A stretch of 64,000 nt of DNA from Diphasiastrum complanatum (Eukaryota > Streptophyta > Lycopodiopsida > Lycopodiales > Lycopodiaceae). Location: NCBI GenBank assembly GCA_029204225.1, contig CM055092.1, forward strand, positions 47,354,777 through 47,418,776. The letters are read 5' to 3'. Positions 25,735 through 37,214 of this stretch are shown here, one piece after another (position 1 is the stretch's first letter; every line of letters starts with the position of its first letter). The notes under the pieces are model-generated. The model saw only the letters and a program-made list of their open reading frames with translations. It ran no database searches and was not told where the DNA came from. A program made the translations under genes and the position numbers.

Positions 25735-26010
25735 ACTGATGCAACGTGGCAAACGCTAGATGGATCCAAAGGCGGCGGCATCAAAGTCTGACGTGCCTTT
25801 AGGGTACCGAAAGCGGAGAGGCCGATATAGCTTAATGGATCATGCACCCGCTCACTTGGATGCTCGACACGAGTCTAGCCTGGCGACGTGGACGTATCTC
25901 AATGGTTCAGCACGGCAACGTGGCAAAATCTAAATGCCTCTAAAAATATCCATTGGTGGCGAGCTTAAAGCCCTAGTGTGCCTTTAAGGTGGGGGGGCAG
26001 GCTAAAGGGT
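25735..26010. repeat. Diverged tandem duplication in the FBL15 upstream region
   Basis: Two related modules can be aligned. The first (from about 25740) holds CAACGTGGCAAACGCTAGATGG and, about 50 bp later, GACGTGCCTTTAGGGT. The second (from about 25915) holds CAACGTGGCAAAATCTAAATG and then TAGTGTGCCTTTAAGGT. Each contains ACGT cores, so the duplication multiplies potential bZIP sites. The modules are strongly diverged. Confidence 0.5.
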
Positions 26011-27220
26011 CAAAAGCCAGGGAGGGTGCCTTGCCTCCAAAAAGAAGGGTAAATGGCCATATGAGTCCTTTTTTTTCTAGAGTCCCAACTGATTTTGATC
26101 CGGATTTTTTACACCAATTGGTTCTGACATTACACTTTCTTTTTATAATTGATACTAACGAGGTATGAATATAACTATGCTTACAAATTGGTGGCTAGTA
26201 TCAACCGACCTGGGTATTGCAAGCCAAGTATAAACCTCGGTATAAGTATATAATTTGAATCTAAAATCTCCAATTTTTTTAAGAGAATTATGCATTTAAT
26301 CAAAAGCATGACCTCTTTAAATGCAATATGCATATGATTTGAAAGGCCATTACTTTATTGGTGCCCATCCAATGTAATTGGGGCACCAGGAATATAATTT
26401 TTTTACATATGTAAATTTTAGATATCATGGAAAAATGAATACCATGTTGTTACTTTTTTTCAATATGAGTATTATAGCTGGGCTAAAACTAGGCTTGTAG
26501 TCGGCCTATTATCAAAGAATCATATATCAATAGGACATAATCTTTGATACCCATGTTGATGCTAGTCGGTGTACCTATATAGCCGCGCAACAGTAGCGCC
26601 TACCACCGTACCTCCTTTTCGTTGATTGGTTTTGCCTCGACTAATCACAAGGAAAAACGAGCCACTTGACTTTACCTAGACATTGTCCATTATCTTGCTT
26701 TGCATATTAAGAGGCATTAGAGGCATAATTGAGGCCAAGATTCTACAACTTGATTCAAGTGATCATCAGTGATGTTTGTCGATGATCACCAATGAACCTG
26801 AGTACTCTTTTGCTAGCATGTGGCCACACTCAAATGCAATCTCTCGCAACCACCACAAACTAATATATTTGCATCGAGTAGGAGACACGTCAATTGGCCT
26901 AGAGGTCTTCCTCCAACACTAAACTCTACGGCCTATATGGAGGTTGGCATAAAGGCATTCTTCAACATGTGGCCAAGGAGAGAGAAGGCTTACCCATATG
27001 CATCAAAATTGTCGTGAACTTCCAACGAGTTAGCCACTATGAATGTGTGAAAGCTTGTCATAAGACTTGGTTTGTGGATGTGAAAGAAAATCAATTTCTA
27101 GATTAGCACGTTGATGAACTTAGCCTACAATTAACCTATTTGAATTCATTGTAAGCAGGATGTGCCAAGTGCATGTGTTTGGAACCAACATGACATTCAA
27201 ATTCCCAAATAATCATGTAA
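26011..27220. other. Intergenic; no gene seen
   Basis: AT-rich DNA upstream of FBL15. Short open frames lack recognisable domains. No LTR ends were found. Confidence 0.45.

Positions 27221-27221
<1 letters not shown>

Positions 27222-27297
<76 letters not shown>
27222..27297. repeat. (GA)n microsatellite fused to a 30-base G run
   Basis: About 23 GA units run straight into an uninterrupted run of 30 G (27268-27297). The G run could form a quadruplex on the plus strand. The length of such a homopolymer may be an assembly estimate. Confidence 0.95.
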
Positions 27298-27298
<1 letters not shown>

Positions 27299-27498
27299 AC
27301 ACATGTGCCACATTATTCATGGATGGGCCAACACTTTTAAAAGTGCAATATTGTGAACTTGTGCTTTTGGCTCAATTGTTATGGTTACAATGGTTTTCAT
27401 ATGTGGGAGATAAGATTGACATTTCCTTTTTGCTCGTTGGTTAAGGATCTAACTCTAATTCAGTCAATTCTTAGACATTGTGCATACCAAAGAATCAC

Positions 27499-27501
<3 letters not shown>

Positions 27502-27590
<89 letters not shown>
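27502..27590. repeat. (GA)n microsatellite, about 89 bp
   Basis: A pure GA dinucleotide run, about 45 units, 200 bp from the previous GA/G tract. Confidence 0.98.
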
Positions 27591-27593
<3 letters not shown>

Positions 27594-28984
27594 CATAAAT
27601 AGATAAGAATATGGGCAAGGAAGTTAGCTGTAGGCAAGCTCCAAAGGTTATGAGTAGTTTTGGCAAATGTGAACTCAATGATACAACTAGGAACCAGTGG
27701 GACTTGACAGTTCTTTGCTTGGCAAAACTCAAAAACAAATTGATTATCAGTGTCACAAATCTCTTGTGAAAAGGTTTCTAGTTGAGAAGCACTATCCTCA
27801 TCTGATTCTTCAATAAAAATCAAAGGATGTGGAGAAAGAGGTGTATCAATGATAGGGGAATGTGACTTGGCAAAAACATCATTATATTCTTTCTCAAGGC
27901 AAAAGAAAACATTGCGATAATGTGAGAGTAACACATTTCACATAGTCCCCCTTGACAAAGCAAGACCAAACCTTTTGAACCCTTTGTTTTATAGCATAAC
28001 AGGTTATAAAGAAGCTGCATGAAATCTTACAATACAAACGACAATAAAATGATACAAGTTTTAAGAAGTTCAACTGTTACTTGCCATCATCCCAACACAA
28101 AACCACGTGAGTTAGTATGTGAGGAAGACATGTGTCGTAATTGAGCATCAATTGTTATCCATGTCTGAAACAAGACTCGGTACATGACACCTTGGATAGC
28201 AAAGTACAACATTTAGTCCAATCTTTCTTACCAACACTATCGAGATAGCAATACATACTGCCCTAGCGCAACTGTATGAGGGCATACCCCATACTAATCA
28301 GTGTGAGGGCAAGAAACCGTATAATAAATGCTAATACACAAAAGCGTGGATAGAAATATGTGAGTAACATATGTGGGTTCTTGAGGAATCTGCCAGGTAA
28401 GAATGTGTTTATGTACTGGGTCATAGTGAGATTATTCTCATATGTGCATGATTAATCTTGTATGAATCTACTGTGTAATCCTAGTTACTAAGGTTATCTG
28501 GTGCACTTAACCTAGTCGGTGAACATGAATATATGATCAAGTATTGTTTTGACAGATACTTGCAGAGTTAACAAATCTTTGTATGGAAGATTTATGGATT
28601 AACTTATAAATGATTTGGGTAAGTATCTAATGTGGTGTCATACTAGTTTAATTGAATTCTTCACCTAGACATTTGAGATTTTTGAATCATTGGCAATTAA
28701 CTTGAGTAGTTGATTACTCCAGGATGAAGTTAATTGGTAAAACGGTCATTGTGATGTGGATTCACCGGAGACTGATGGTTTTTGAATTATATTGCTTGTA
28801 AGACGCATAATTAGTCTTGCACTTCAGTAAAAGAATCATGTTTTGAAAGTATTCCTAAATCCAGTATTTTTTTAATGGAAAGATTTTTAGAATGACTCTT
28901 ACTTTTTTTGAGTTATGTTAGACATATGCTCTAGTATCCTATAAATGATTAAGTATGGTTTGGATTTCAGGAAATTATGATTAA
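27591..28984. other. No recognised gene; one 113-codon minus-strand open frame
   Basis: A minus-strand frame at 27934-27593 is acidic in its middle and has no recognised domain; it may be chance or an old transposon piece. The rest, up to the gypsy RNase H fragment, shows no coding signal. It probably contains the interior of the truncated gypsy element. Confidence 0.3.
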
Positions 28985-29013
28985 CAAATCATATGCCAGC
29001 CTCTTAAGTATTT

Positions 29014-30262
29014 TTGTATGTTGATCTTCAAGGGAGAAAAGCTCGATGGGCTGAATTGATGCAAGAATTTGATCATGAAATCCGTTACATAAGAGACAGT
29101 TGTAATCAAGTTGCAGATGCTCTTAGTTGTATCGATGAATTGAACGAGTTGTCATCCACCCAGATTTCTATGGATCCATATCTTTCGCTGAGAGGAAAAT
29201 ATGAATTAGATTCTCATTTTGGTCACATTTGGAACATTGTTCATGTTGGAAGAAATGTGGACAGTGTCAGAAACACAGGGGACTCAACTAACTAAAAAAG
29301 ATAAGAAGATTGTAGAACAGTTCACCATTCGAGATGGATTACTATTTCAGAATGGAAAAGTTTGTGTACTTGGGGATGATGAGCTCAAACGTAAGATTTT
29401 GTTTGAATGTCATGACATACTCTGTGTAGGACATCCCGGTATACACAGGACTCTGGACTTGGCTGGTGGTTTGTTGCATCCGTTAGATATCCCAGATAAG
29501 AAATGGGAAAGCATATCTATGGAATTTGTATTTGGACTTCCAAAGACCCAACGGTAAAATGATTCTATTTGGGTTGTAATGGATCGGTTAACTAAGTTAG
29601 CTGCATTCATACTAGTCAAGTCAACTATAAAGGTTAGCCCAGATCTTTGTTGAAAGATTATTTCAGTTGTATGGTATGTCAAGTGACATTGTTAATGATA
29701 GAGATCCTAAGTACACATGTCACTTTTGGTCAGCAGTATTCCATAAACGTGAAACTTCTTTGAGTTTAAGTTCTTCTGGTCATCCTAAATCAGATGGCCA
29801 GACAGAAAGGACTAATCAAACTATGGGAGATATTTTGAGAATGTATGTTTCACAGACAATCTCATTGGGAAGATTATCTCCCACTGGTTGAGTTTTGCAT
29901 ATAATAGTAGAAAACATTTTTGCTATAGCTTACAGTCCTTTTATGAAAACCTAGATCTCCAGTAAATGTTGAGCCAAAGTCTGTTAAGATCCATAAGGTT
30001 GCTGATTTTTTTGCATGATATGCAAGAGATGTTGCAAGTGGCTAAAGATAGTATCCGTAGTGCTCAAGATAGAGCTAAACACTATACCGATCTTAAGAGA
30101 TCTCCAAGAGATTTTAAAGTTGCTGATTGGGTATATCTTAGGAGTCCAAAAGACTCTAAGATGTTACGTACAGGGAAGCATTATAAGTTGTCTACCCGTT
30201 ATTGTGGACCTTTCAGGATTGTACGTAGAATTGGTTCTTTGGCGTATGAACTTGATCTTTGA
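29014..30262 (+). pseudogene. Gypsy RNase H C-terminus and integrase, frameshifted
   Basis: 29014-29295 reads RKARWAELMQEFDHEIRYI and NQVADALS, the end of gypsy RNase H. 29299-29557 reads GHPGIHRTL and then jumps to GLLHPLDIPDKKWESISMEF: the segment that should hold the zinc-finger cysteines (C-x2-C) is missing. Later come WVVMDRLTKLAAF, VNDRDPKYTCHFW and HPKSDGQTERTNQT, with the D-D-E residues, in other frames. 30015-30262 gives the integrase C-terminal domain (ADWVYLRSPKDSK, KLSTRYCGPFRIV). No single frame spans the gene. Confidence 0.88.
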
Positions 30263-30378
30263 GGAAAATCGCATGCACACCCAGAATTTCATGTAAGTCA
30301 TTTGAATCTAAGTTTACATGATGGTGATACAGTTGGATCAGATGATGATTTATCCCATTTGGGAGATTTGTGCTTAGT

Positions 30379-30540
30379 GTACCTTTGGAACCTGAGAAAG
30401 TGCTCAGAACCAGAGATAAATAATTGAGAAATCGCTCTATCTCTAAGTGCTTAATTCGGTGGAAGGGTCGTACCGAGGATGATGATTCGTGGGAGAAAGT
30501 TGATAGCATAAAGAAAAATTTCTCGAAGTTTAGTTTCTAA
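30379..30540 (+). pseudogene. Integrase-linked chromodomain with an internal stop
   Basis: The plus strand reads VPLEPEKVLRTRDK, a TAA stop at 30421-30423, then ISKCLIRWKGRTEDDDSWEK and a final TAA at 30538-30540. The aromatic and acidic positions (L-I-R-W-K-G, D-D-S-W-E) match chromodomains at the C-terminus of chromovirus integrases, which guide insertion to marked chromatin. The internal stop breaks it. Confidence 0.85.
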
Positions 30541-30556
30541 GGGATAGAAACAGTTT

Positions 30557-30734
30557 AAGGAGGGAAGAATGTTATGTCCATGACCAGTACATAGGCATGT
30601 GCATGATTATGAACTATGTTATCACTCTCATGGGAACGAATCTCCGCGTGACAACATGTTAATCATCTTCATCTCCTTTGATGCTTGATGTGCTTGGATC
30701 TAGGGTTGAAGGTAGATAGGAAATACCCGCTACA
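30557..30734 (+). repeat. Polypurine tract and start of the 3' LTR of the gypsy element
   Basis: AAGGAGGGAAGAA (30557-30569) directly precedes TGTTATGTCC (from 30570), the expected arrangement of second-strand primer site and LTR start. The LTR end is uncertain. CTACA at about 30730-30734 is a candidate and would give a short LTR of about 165 bp. No second LTR is in the window. Confidence 0.55.
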
Positions 30735-31250
30735 ATTTTGGTGTCGATGCTTGGGAGATACTCCAGTTTTTCATTTTCAACATGTTTTTTATCCATGGAT
30801 GGATAGTTAGCTTGCATTTAGGCATCTTGTCTTGGCATAATAGTGTTAAATTTGCATTTTAGGGCTAGTTTGGGAGGGATTTTGCTTAATTTGTGCCGAT
30901 TTTTTGCTTGAAAATTGTTTTAATTGTTGAGCAGAGGAATTTAGATAGATCACCATTCCTAAGATCCATTTGGATATGAAGAAAACAGAGAAACCAAAAA
31001 ATTGTTCATTTTTGCTATTTTGGTGACAAAAGAGACAAAATTTTCATCAGTCACTGATAAATTTTTGTTTCTTTGCATTAACCTTTGCCTAAATGTAGGC
31101 AGTACCGCCATGACACAGTGAAGCTACAATTTGAAAGGCGACAATTACTTCCCAACCAATTTCCAAAAATTAAACAAAAGCCACCAAAAAAATTGAAAAA
31201 ATCTCTAAAAACGGGAAAAATATTGAAAATTATCCTTCGCATGGTCTACT
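30735..31250. other. No gene seen
   Basis: Sequence between the gypsy LTR and the copia element; it ends in the target-site copy CTACT (31246-31250). No credible coding frame. Confidence 0.45.
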
Positions 31251-31536
31251 TGTTGGGAGAAAGAGGGAGAATAAGAGGTTGTCGTGTGTGAGAAATGAAA
31301 ATAGCTCTAAAATGAAAGATGAACATGAACAAGAAATGAAACTCGACGAAAAGTGTTCGTTCACAGCGGAGTGAGCTATATGACTCTTTCCCTAAGCATG
31401 ACTATGCCTATCAGAATGAACAGAACGTTAGTGATGGAAATCACGATCGCTCTGATTATGTAGCCAAACATTTGTTAATAAAGAACCAGAAGAATTAGCT
31501 ATCACAAATGATTCGCGAAGAGAGAGACTAGCTTGA

Positions 31537-32186
31537 TGTGAAAGATTTCAGATCCTTAAGATCCAATCTACTTGAATGATCTTTGGTTAGAAAGAGAAAT
31601 ACACTATCAATTTCACCAATGTAGAAAAATCAGCATCTACACACAATTTGAGATGCAAACACTAATAGAACTTGATCAAACTTGAATGAAATGATTATGT
31701 ACTGTTGTTGTCCGTACAAAACCAGCAAGCTACTGTATTTCACACGTGTGGATCCAAAAATAGCAAATATAGATCATTCTACACATAGAATTGCAAGCAA
31801 TCACCAAGATAGTGCACCAATGGATAGTAGAACCCAAGAGAACCATGTATAAGCATGAAATGAGATAGAGAAGAGAGAAGATGACTCTCTCCACGAGTTA
31901 CATCCTTTTATAGCAGGTCCAAACCCTATTTGGCCACTTGGCTTTCCCACCAAAATGCTAACCCTACCAATTGTGGGTCTAGATTCAATGTACCCAACTT
32001 ATTCAAATTGAATCTACTCAAACTCGCATTCTATCTTTCCCACACTTTCAAAAAGTGTTTATTCAAATGAAACTTAGACTAATGAACTTTGAAAAGTCAA
32101 CCTCTAAGTCTAAAACAAGTTTTGGCCTCAATATGCCAAATATGGAAATATTGCAAAATGTGATGAAACTAGTTGAATCTTTCACA
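31537..32186 (-). mobile_element. Solo LTR nested in the copia 3' LTR
   Basis: The insertion begins TGTGAAAGATT and ends AATCTTTCACA, an 11-bp inverted end typical of LTR termini (TG...CA). It is flanked by CTTGA (31532-31536) and CTCGA (32187-32191), a 5-bp duplication with one change. The partner LTR lacks the insertion at this exact place (about 37492-37503). On the minus strand a TATAAAA box (31906-31912) suggests orientation. No internal retroelement sequence is present, so recombination between two LTRs is the likely history. Confidence 0.85.
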
Positions 32187-32356
32187 CTCGACTGATAATT
32201 AGTTGCGAATGATTCGTGAAAGACAAGACCAAAATGAGCAACTGAAAAAGTCAGACAGAAGGAATAATAAGCATAGCAATACTGACACAGATCTGAACGC
32301 AACCCAAAGAGTTGTTATCAAATTTAAGTATATCAAATATACATGTCAATAATGCG

Positions 32357-32397
32357 GTAGAGCACAAGACGATAGCGGACGAAACCGCGTGCTCTAC
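32357..32397. other. Predicted stem-loop in the LTR, copy 1
   Basis: GTAGAGCAC and GTGCTCTAC form a perfect 9-bp outer stem. Inside, GCGG and CCGC can form a second stem. Equivalent structures lie at 37667-37707 and 41828-41863. Confidence 0.7.
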
Positions 32398-33046
32398 AAA
32401 GCTGATTCAATCTGTAAAAGGAATGAGACCTTATTACTGACAGTAAAGAATCAATGCATAGAGCATCTACTTTTGTCTATCTCTGATAAGCTTCTGATGC
32501 TAAGTTTACACACAATTGATCTTTAATCTCTTAATCAATGATCTCTGATCAATCAATCTCGTCCCACCAAATACTAAATGGTATCCAGTATATATACACA
32601 ATATTACAAGTGTGCAGATGAAGAAAGTACAAAGTGGATGTGTTGTCTGTAGGAGATCGTGGGTGGCTACAATCGTTGTCCAGTCTATTAGCGTAGTTGC
32701 ATGGGGTGAGCGTGAAGAGGCCGCGACGTCAGCCTTCGCTAAACTGAACGTTGATGAAGATGCAAAAAATGTGACACTTTGATGAAATGCCTTAGGATAT
32801 GATTTACAAGGTGTCTTCGCTGTTCCTAGGGCACCTTCGGCATTTTGTAAGGCAGTGTCACCTTTTGCGCCTGTCACAAATCACGTGTAAAAACACAATG
32901 TCGCGTTTTTCGCCTTTTCTTTGCCTGTGAGAATTTGCATGTAAATGTGCAGACTGCGCGACAACGTGAGTAAATATGCAGCACGAATGGAGGCAGATTA
33001 AAAGTGGGATTTAAGAGAGTAGAGGAAATAAATCCAACACCCCTCC

Positions 33047-33520
33047 TTAATCTAGATCCGTGAATGCCTTGATCTTCAGACTGAGCAATGCACAAAATTT
33101 GTTGTGTGCATTAACACTTAATGCTTTCGTAAAAATATCTGCAACCATGTCCTGCATTCTGCAGTACGTTAAGCTCACCTCCTTGTTGAGAACTTTGCCC
33201 TTGATATAGTGATATCTGATTTCAATGTGCTTACTCCTAGAGTGAAATCTAGGGTTGGCTGAGAAGACAATAACACTCTGATTATCGCAAAATAAAACTG
33301 TAGGGCTGATGTACTGATGCAAATTAACAACTGACAGTAAATTTCTCAAAAAAAATGTTTCCTTAATAGATTGAGAAGCAGCAATGTATTCTGCTTATGT
33401 AGAAGAAAGTGCGATAGAGGTTTGCTTACGACTGTTCCATGAGATAGGACCGTCGTTGAAGAAGAATGTAAATCCATATGTGGATTTACGATTGTCTACA
33501 TCTCCTCCCCAGCTTCCATC
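33047..33520 (-). pseudogene. Copia RNase H
   Basis: From 33349 down the minus strand reads VLFCDNQSVIVFSANPRFHS, then RSKHIEIRYHYIKGKV and DIFTKAL, the conserved C-terminal end of copia RNase H. The start of the domain (33350-33520) is in another frame and contains a stop. RNase H would remove the RNA template during cDNA synthesis. Confidence 0.9.
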
Positions 33521-33548
33521 AGAATAACCACTGAGCTGATGAAGATTG

Positions 33549-34870
33549 TCATTGTTGACATCTCCATAGCAGAAGAAACTTGTCCATGGTAGCTCGAATA
33601 TATCTCATGACTCGTATGAGAGCCTTCCAATGGGTAATGCCAAGATTAGCCATATATTGGCTAAGTGAGCTTACTACAAAGGAGATATATGGTCTTGTAC
33701 AGACCATTGCGTACACGAGAGATCCAAATATCGATCGATACGGATACTCTCTCATCTGCTCCTCTTCTTGCTTGGTCTGGGGACATTGGTCCTTTGACAA
33801 ATGCAGACCTGGAGCCATTGGTGAGTGAGCTAATTTACAATTTATTAAATTGTATCTATTAAGCACATTGTGAAAATACCTTTGTTGAGTGATGTTTTTC
33901 AGTCACTTTGCTCTGTCTCTATGGATCTGACTTCCCAGACAGAAGTGAGCTTCGCCCATATCAGTCATGTCGAACTCTGAAAACAACATCTGCTTAGCAT
34001 CCTTGACCAAATTGGTATTGTTGCTGAAGAGCAACGTATCATCCATGTATAAGGTGATAATGAAGGATTGTTGCACTAACTTGGAATAGACGTTGCAATC
34101 AACAGTGCTTGATTTGAATCCTTGTTCAATGAGGAATGTGTTGATCCTATGAAACCAAGCTTTGGCAGACTGTTTCAAGCCGTACAGTGCTTTGTGGAGT
34201 TTACAGACATGATTCTTCATACCTTCCAGAATGTATCCTTAGGGCTGGATCATGTAGATATCTTCTTGTATAGCTCCATTCAGATAGGCTATTTATACAT
34301 CAAGTTGATGCACTTCGAGGTCGGCAGCCACATCATAAGACAGGAGCATTCGGATCGACGAATGTTTGACTACTAGACTGAAAGTCTCGTTGTAGTCGAC
34401 GTTCGAGATCTGGGTGAATCCTCGTGCTACCAGTCTTGCTTTCCTTTGATCAGTTGCTTCGTTGGCATTGTATTTGATCTTAAAGATCCATTTGCAATCA
34501 ATGATGTTGCAGCCAATAGGAACTTTGACTAATGACCATGTCTGATTCTTGATCAGAGAGAAATACTCTCTGTCCATAGCTTCTCTCCAGAGATCAGAGT
34601 CTGGTTGGCTGAGTGCCTCTTCGACTGTCATCGGTTCTTGTATCAAGAGACATGCAGACTCAAGAGTATACCTTGTGGGCTGTGTGCGCACTCGGCTTGA
34701 TCTTCTGGGAGGATTCGACTGATGAACCACTCCTGGGACTTGTTTCTGGGTAGCAGCAACATCTTTGTCCGATTCGTTGTCTCGAAGTGGGTTGACAATA
34801 GAGACACATGAGCCAGAAGCTCGGACTATCATGTCAATGGCAGGTGATGAAGTTTTTTCTGGAGCAATAT
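33549..34870 (-). pseudogene. Copia reverse transcriptase, frameshifted
   Basis: From 34832 to 34293 the minus strand reads TVEEALSQPDSDLWREAMDR, WIFKIKYN, KARLVARGFTQ and LEVHQLDV (start of RVT_2). From 34220 to 33903 it reads KLHKALYGLKQSAKAWF and LYMDDTLLFS, with the catalytic Y-M-D-D, and GEAHFCLGSQI. 33866-33549 gives CTRPYISFVVSSLSQYM. Breaks occur near 34240 and 33890. All main RT motifs are present, but not in one frame. Confidence 0.92.
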
Positions 34871-35833
34871 CCTTGCCTTTGAGCTCGACAAACTAATCCT
34901 TGATAAAGACTGTATCCCGACTATACAAGATTTGTTGGGTATCAGGATCATACAACTTATAAGTATCATCAAATGAAGTATATCCGATCAGGATGGTCTT
35001 GAGACCTTGGAAGTCCAATTTCTTCCTCGTGTCTTTTGGGATCTACTCGTAGGCAATGCACCCAAACACTCTTAGATTCTTCAAAGAAGGCTTAGAGCCT
35101 GTCCACACCTCGTGGGGTGTCTTTCCTGAGAAGGCCTTGGTTGAACATCTATTCTGGACGTAAGCTGCAGTGGAGACAGCTTCAGCCTAGAATCTCTTGG
35201 GCAACGATGCATGTGCTAGCATACATTTGGCAGATTCAACCAGGGTACGATTCTTCCTTTCGGCTAAGCCATTAGACTGAGGACTATAAGGAGTGATGAA
35301 TTGCTGCTCAATGCCTTGGCTTTGGCAGTACTCCTTAAACTCGATAGAGATATATTCTCCACCGTTGTCTGACCTGAGGCCTTGATCGTCCTTCCAATCT
35401 CCTTCTCTACATGCTCCTTGAAGATTCTAAAGCAGTTGAAGGCTTCTGATTTCTTTTTTATAAAATACACCATAGTCCTTTTGGAAAATTCATCAATAAA
35501 GGTTATAAAATACTTGGCATCCTTCAGCGGATTTTTCATCGGCCCACAAATATCTGAATGTACAACATCTAGCAATCCTCTAGCAATATGCTGATGGCTT
35601 GATTTAAATGGTTTCCTAGTCTGTTTACCAACTAGACACTCTTGACAGATAGGTAACTCGACTTTTTTGCGAGGATAGTCGAGATCAAGAACAATAGATT
35701 GTCTAGACATTTGTTGTACAACAACATGATTTAAATGACCAAGTCTATAATGCCAAAGTAAACCTTTATTTGCATGAATAGAAGTACTGAGAGCCTGACT
35801 AGAGGCAAAAAAACAATTATATAATTTATACAA
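34871..35833 (-). pseudogene. Copia GAG-pre-integrase and integrase
   Basis: 35833-35264 reads LLWHYRLGHLNHVVVQQMS, then CQECLVGKQ (the H-H-C-C zinc motif), then DVVHSDICGPM and YFITFIDEFSKRTMVYFIKK with core aspartates. Further down, in other frames, come the C-terminal segments KPSLKNLRVFGCIAY and the KLYDPDTQ region. A frameshift near 35340 breaks the frame after the second catalytic region. Integrase would insert the cDNA into the host chromosome. Confidence 0.9.
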
Positions 35834-36039
35834 GTATCCATGTCTATCCGAGTGCTAAGGTCTTGCCTGTCCTATCAACTACTTTACACTGATCACATTC
35901 AAAGTCTACTCTATGTCCTAGATCTATAATTCTGCTTACATAGAGCAGATTTGTAAATAAATTTGGTACATACAGAACTTTAGAGAGTAGCTTAGACTGA
36001 TCATTTGCAAAGCTTAATCTTACAGTGCCTTGACCTTTA

Positions 36040-37059
36040 ATAGCTTGTGTGCTATTGTCACCTAGGTGGCCATATTTTTGGGTACTGTAAGGTTATAGGA
36101 CTCGAAACAGCCAATGAGGCTAATCATGTGCTGAGTTGCTCTGAATCCAGGAACCAAGAACTGTCGCAAGATGCTCCTTGATGGCTGGTCATGAAGGCAT
36201 GATGATCCGCTTCTTGAATAGGCTGTGGAGCTTCTGCAGCTGCATTTGCCACTTGATTCGACTGCCCCTTGATGTTGTTCTTCGCTTGAAGTATCCGACA
36301 GTCTTGAATTTCATGGTTGTTTTGCTTGCAGTATCTGCAAAACAACTTTTTCTTTGTCTGCTGATTGGACTGTTCCTTGTACTGAGGTAGTTTCTGGTCT
36401 GGCTTTGATTGCTTCAGATTTTTCTTCTTCTTCTTCTGCTTTGTCATGCTCTTGTTGGTGTACAAGGCGTGAGAGTCAGCTGAGGAACTTGAGGCTTCGT
36501 TCCTCCGCGTGTCTTCCTGCAACAACATAGTAATGACTCTCGAAAGAGTAAATTCTGGATGATTATCACCCAACTGTCGTAAGAGCTTGGCAAGCTTGTA
36601 AGCAGTTGCATCACTGTGTCTTGATCGTCTATGACAGATCCGACAACGGCCATTTGCCTTAGCAGGTTCTTGAATCGATTAACGTGATTCTGTAGAGAAT
36701 CACCATTCGTCGTCTTGAGGGAGTAGAATTTCTTCCTAAGATGTAGCTTGAAAGCTATATCTCGCACTTTGTATAGTGTGCTCAAGATGTCCTAGACTTC
36801 TTTTCGATGTCTGAGCCTCGGATACATGGCCGATCTGGGTATCCGTGATGTTGAGGATGATCAATGCGAAAGCCTCTCCATCCTTCAGCTTCCATCTGGC
36901 GATTGCTGCGTCGTCTGCTTCGGAGTTCTCTTCTGCACCTATAACAACGTCAAACAATTTTTTAGCCATTAGTACAATTTTCATCTTAAATTTCCACAAA
37001 TGGTAATTTGCTCCATCAAGCTTGTCCATGATGGGATTGGCTTTCCCTTGGGAATCCAT
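36040..37059 (-). pseudogene. Copia gag with CCHC knuckle, frameshifted
   Basis: The gag start (37059) reads MDSQGKANPIMDKLDGANYH, then LWKFKMKIVLMAKKLFDVV. 36785-36444 reads RKKFYSLKTTNGDSLQNHVN and LTSLPSSYDSW, the UBN2 gag domain. 36573-36124 contains CRYCKQNNHEIQDC, the zinc knuckle, then SCDSSWFLDS leading into the protease. At least two indels separate the segments. Confidence 0.9.
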
Positions 37060-37202
37060 GTGGAAGAATTAGTCTAAGTGATAGGAGAAACTATCAGTGA
37101 CTTAAGTATGAAAATCTGACACAAAAATATAGAACAAGAAAACAATTACTCTATCGACTAGTAGAGTCTTGTACTATAGAAGCTTATCAAGCTATAAATA
37201 TA

Positions 37203-37214
37203 GCTCTGATACCA
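37203..37214 (-). promoter_or_regulatory. tRNA-iMet primer-binding site of the copia element
   Basis: The minus strand reads TGGTATCAGAGC directly after the 5' LTR end (CCCAACA), a perfect copia primer site for minus-strand DNA synthesis. Confidence 0.93.

Larger units (their letters stand above)
28985..30734 (+). mobile_element. 3' half of a chromodomain-bearing Ty3/gypsy element
   Basis: Plus-strand remnants occur in the order RNase H end, integrase, chromodomain, polypurine tract and start of a 3' LTR, the order of plant chromoviruses. Gag, protease and reverse transcriptase are absent in the flanking upstream DNA, so the element is 5'-truncated. Stops, frameshifts and an internal deletion show that it is dead. 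Confidence 0.85.
31251..33040 (-). repeat. Copia 3' LTR, enlarged by a nested insertion
   Basis: 1790 bp in all; without the nested solo LTR and its duplicated target (655 bp) it is about 1135 bp, matching the 1138-bp partner at 37215-38352. The two LTRs differ by scattered substitutions. Confidence 0.95.

Noticed and set aside
27593-27934. 113-codon minus-strand frame as a host gene
   Set aside because: No domain, no splice context, and it abuts a GA microsatellite; noted only as an open frame in unassigned DNA.
33580-34376. Plus-strand frames across the copia reverse transcriptase
   Set aside because: They are reverse-strand shadows of conserved RVT_2 sequence.
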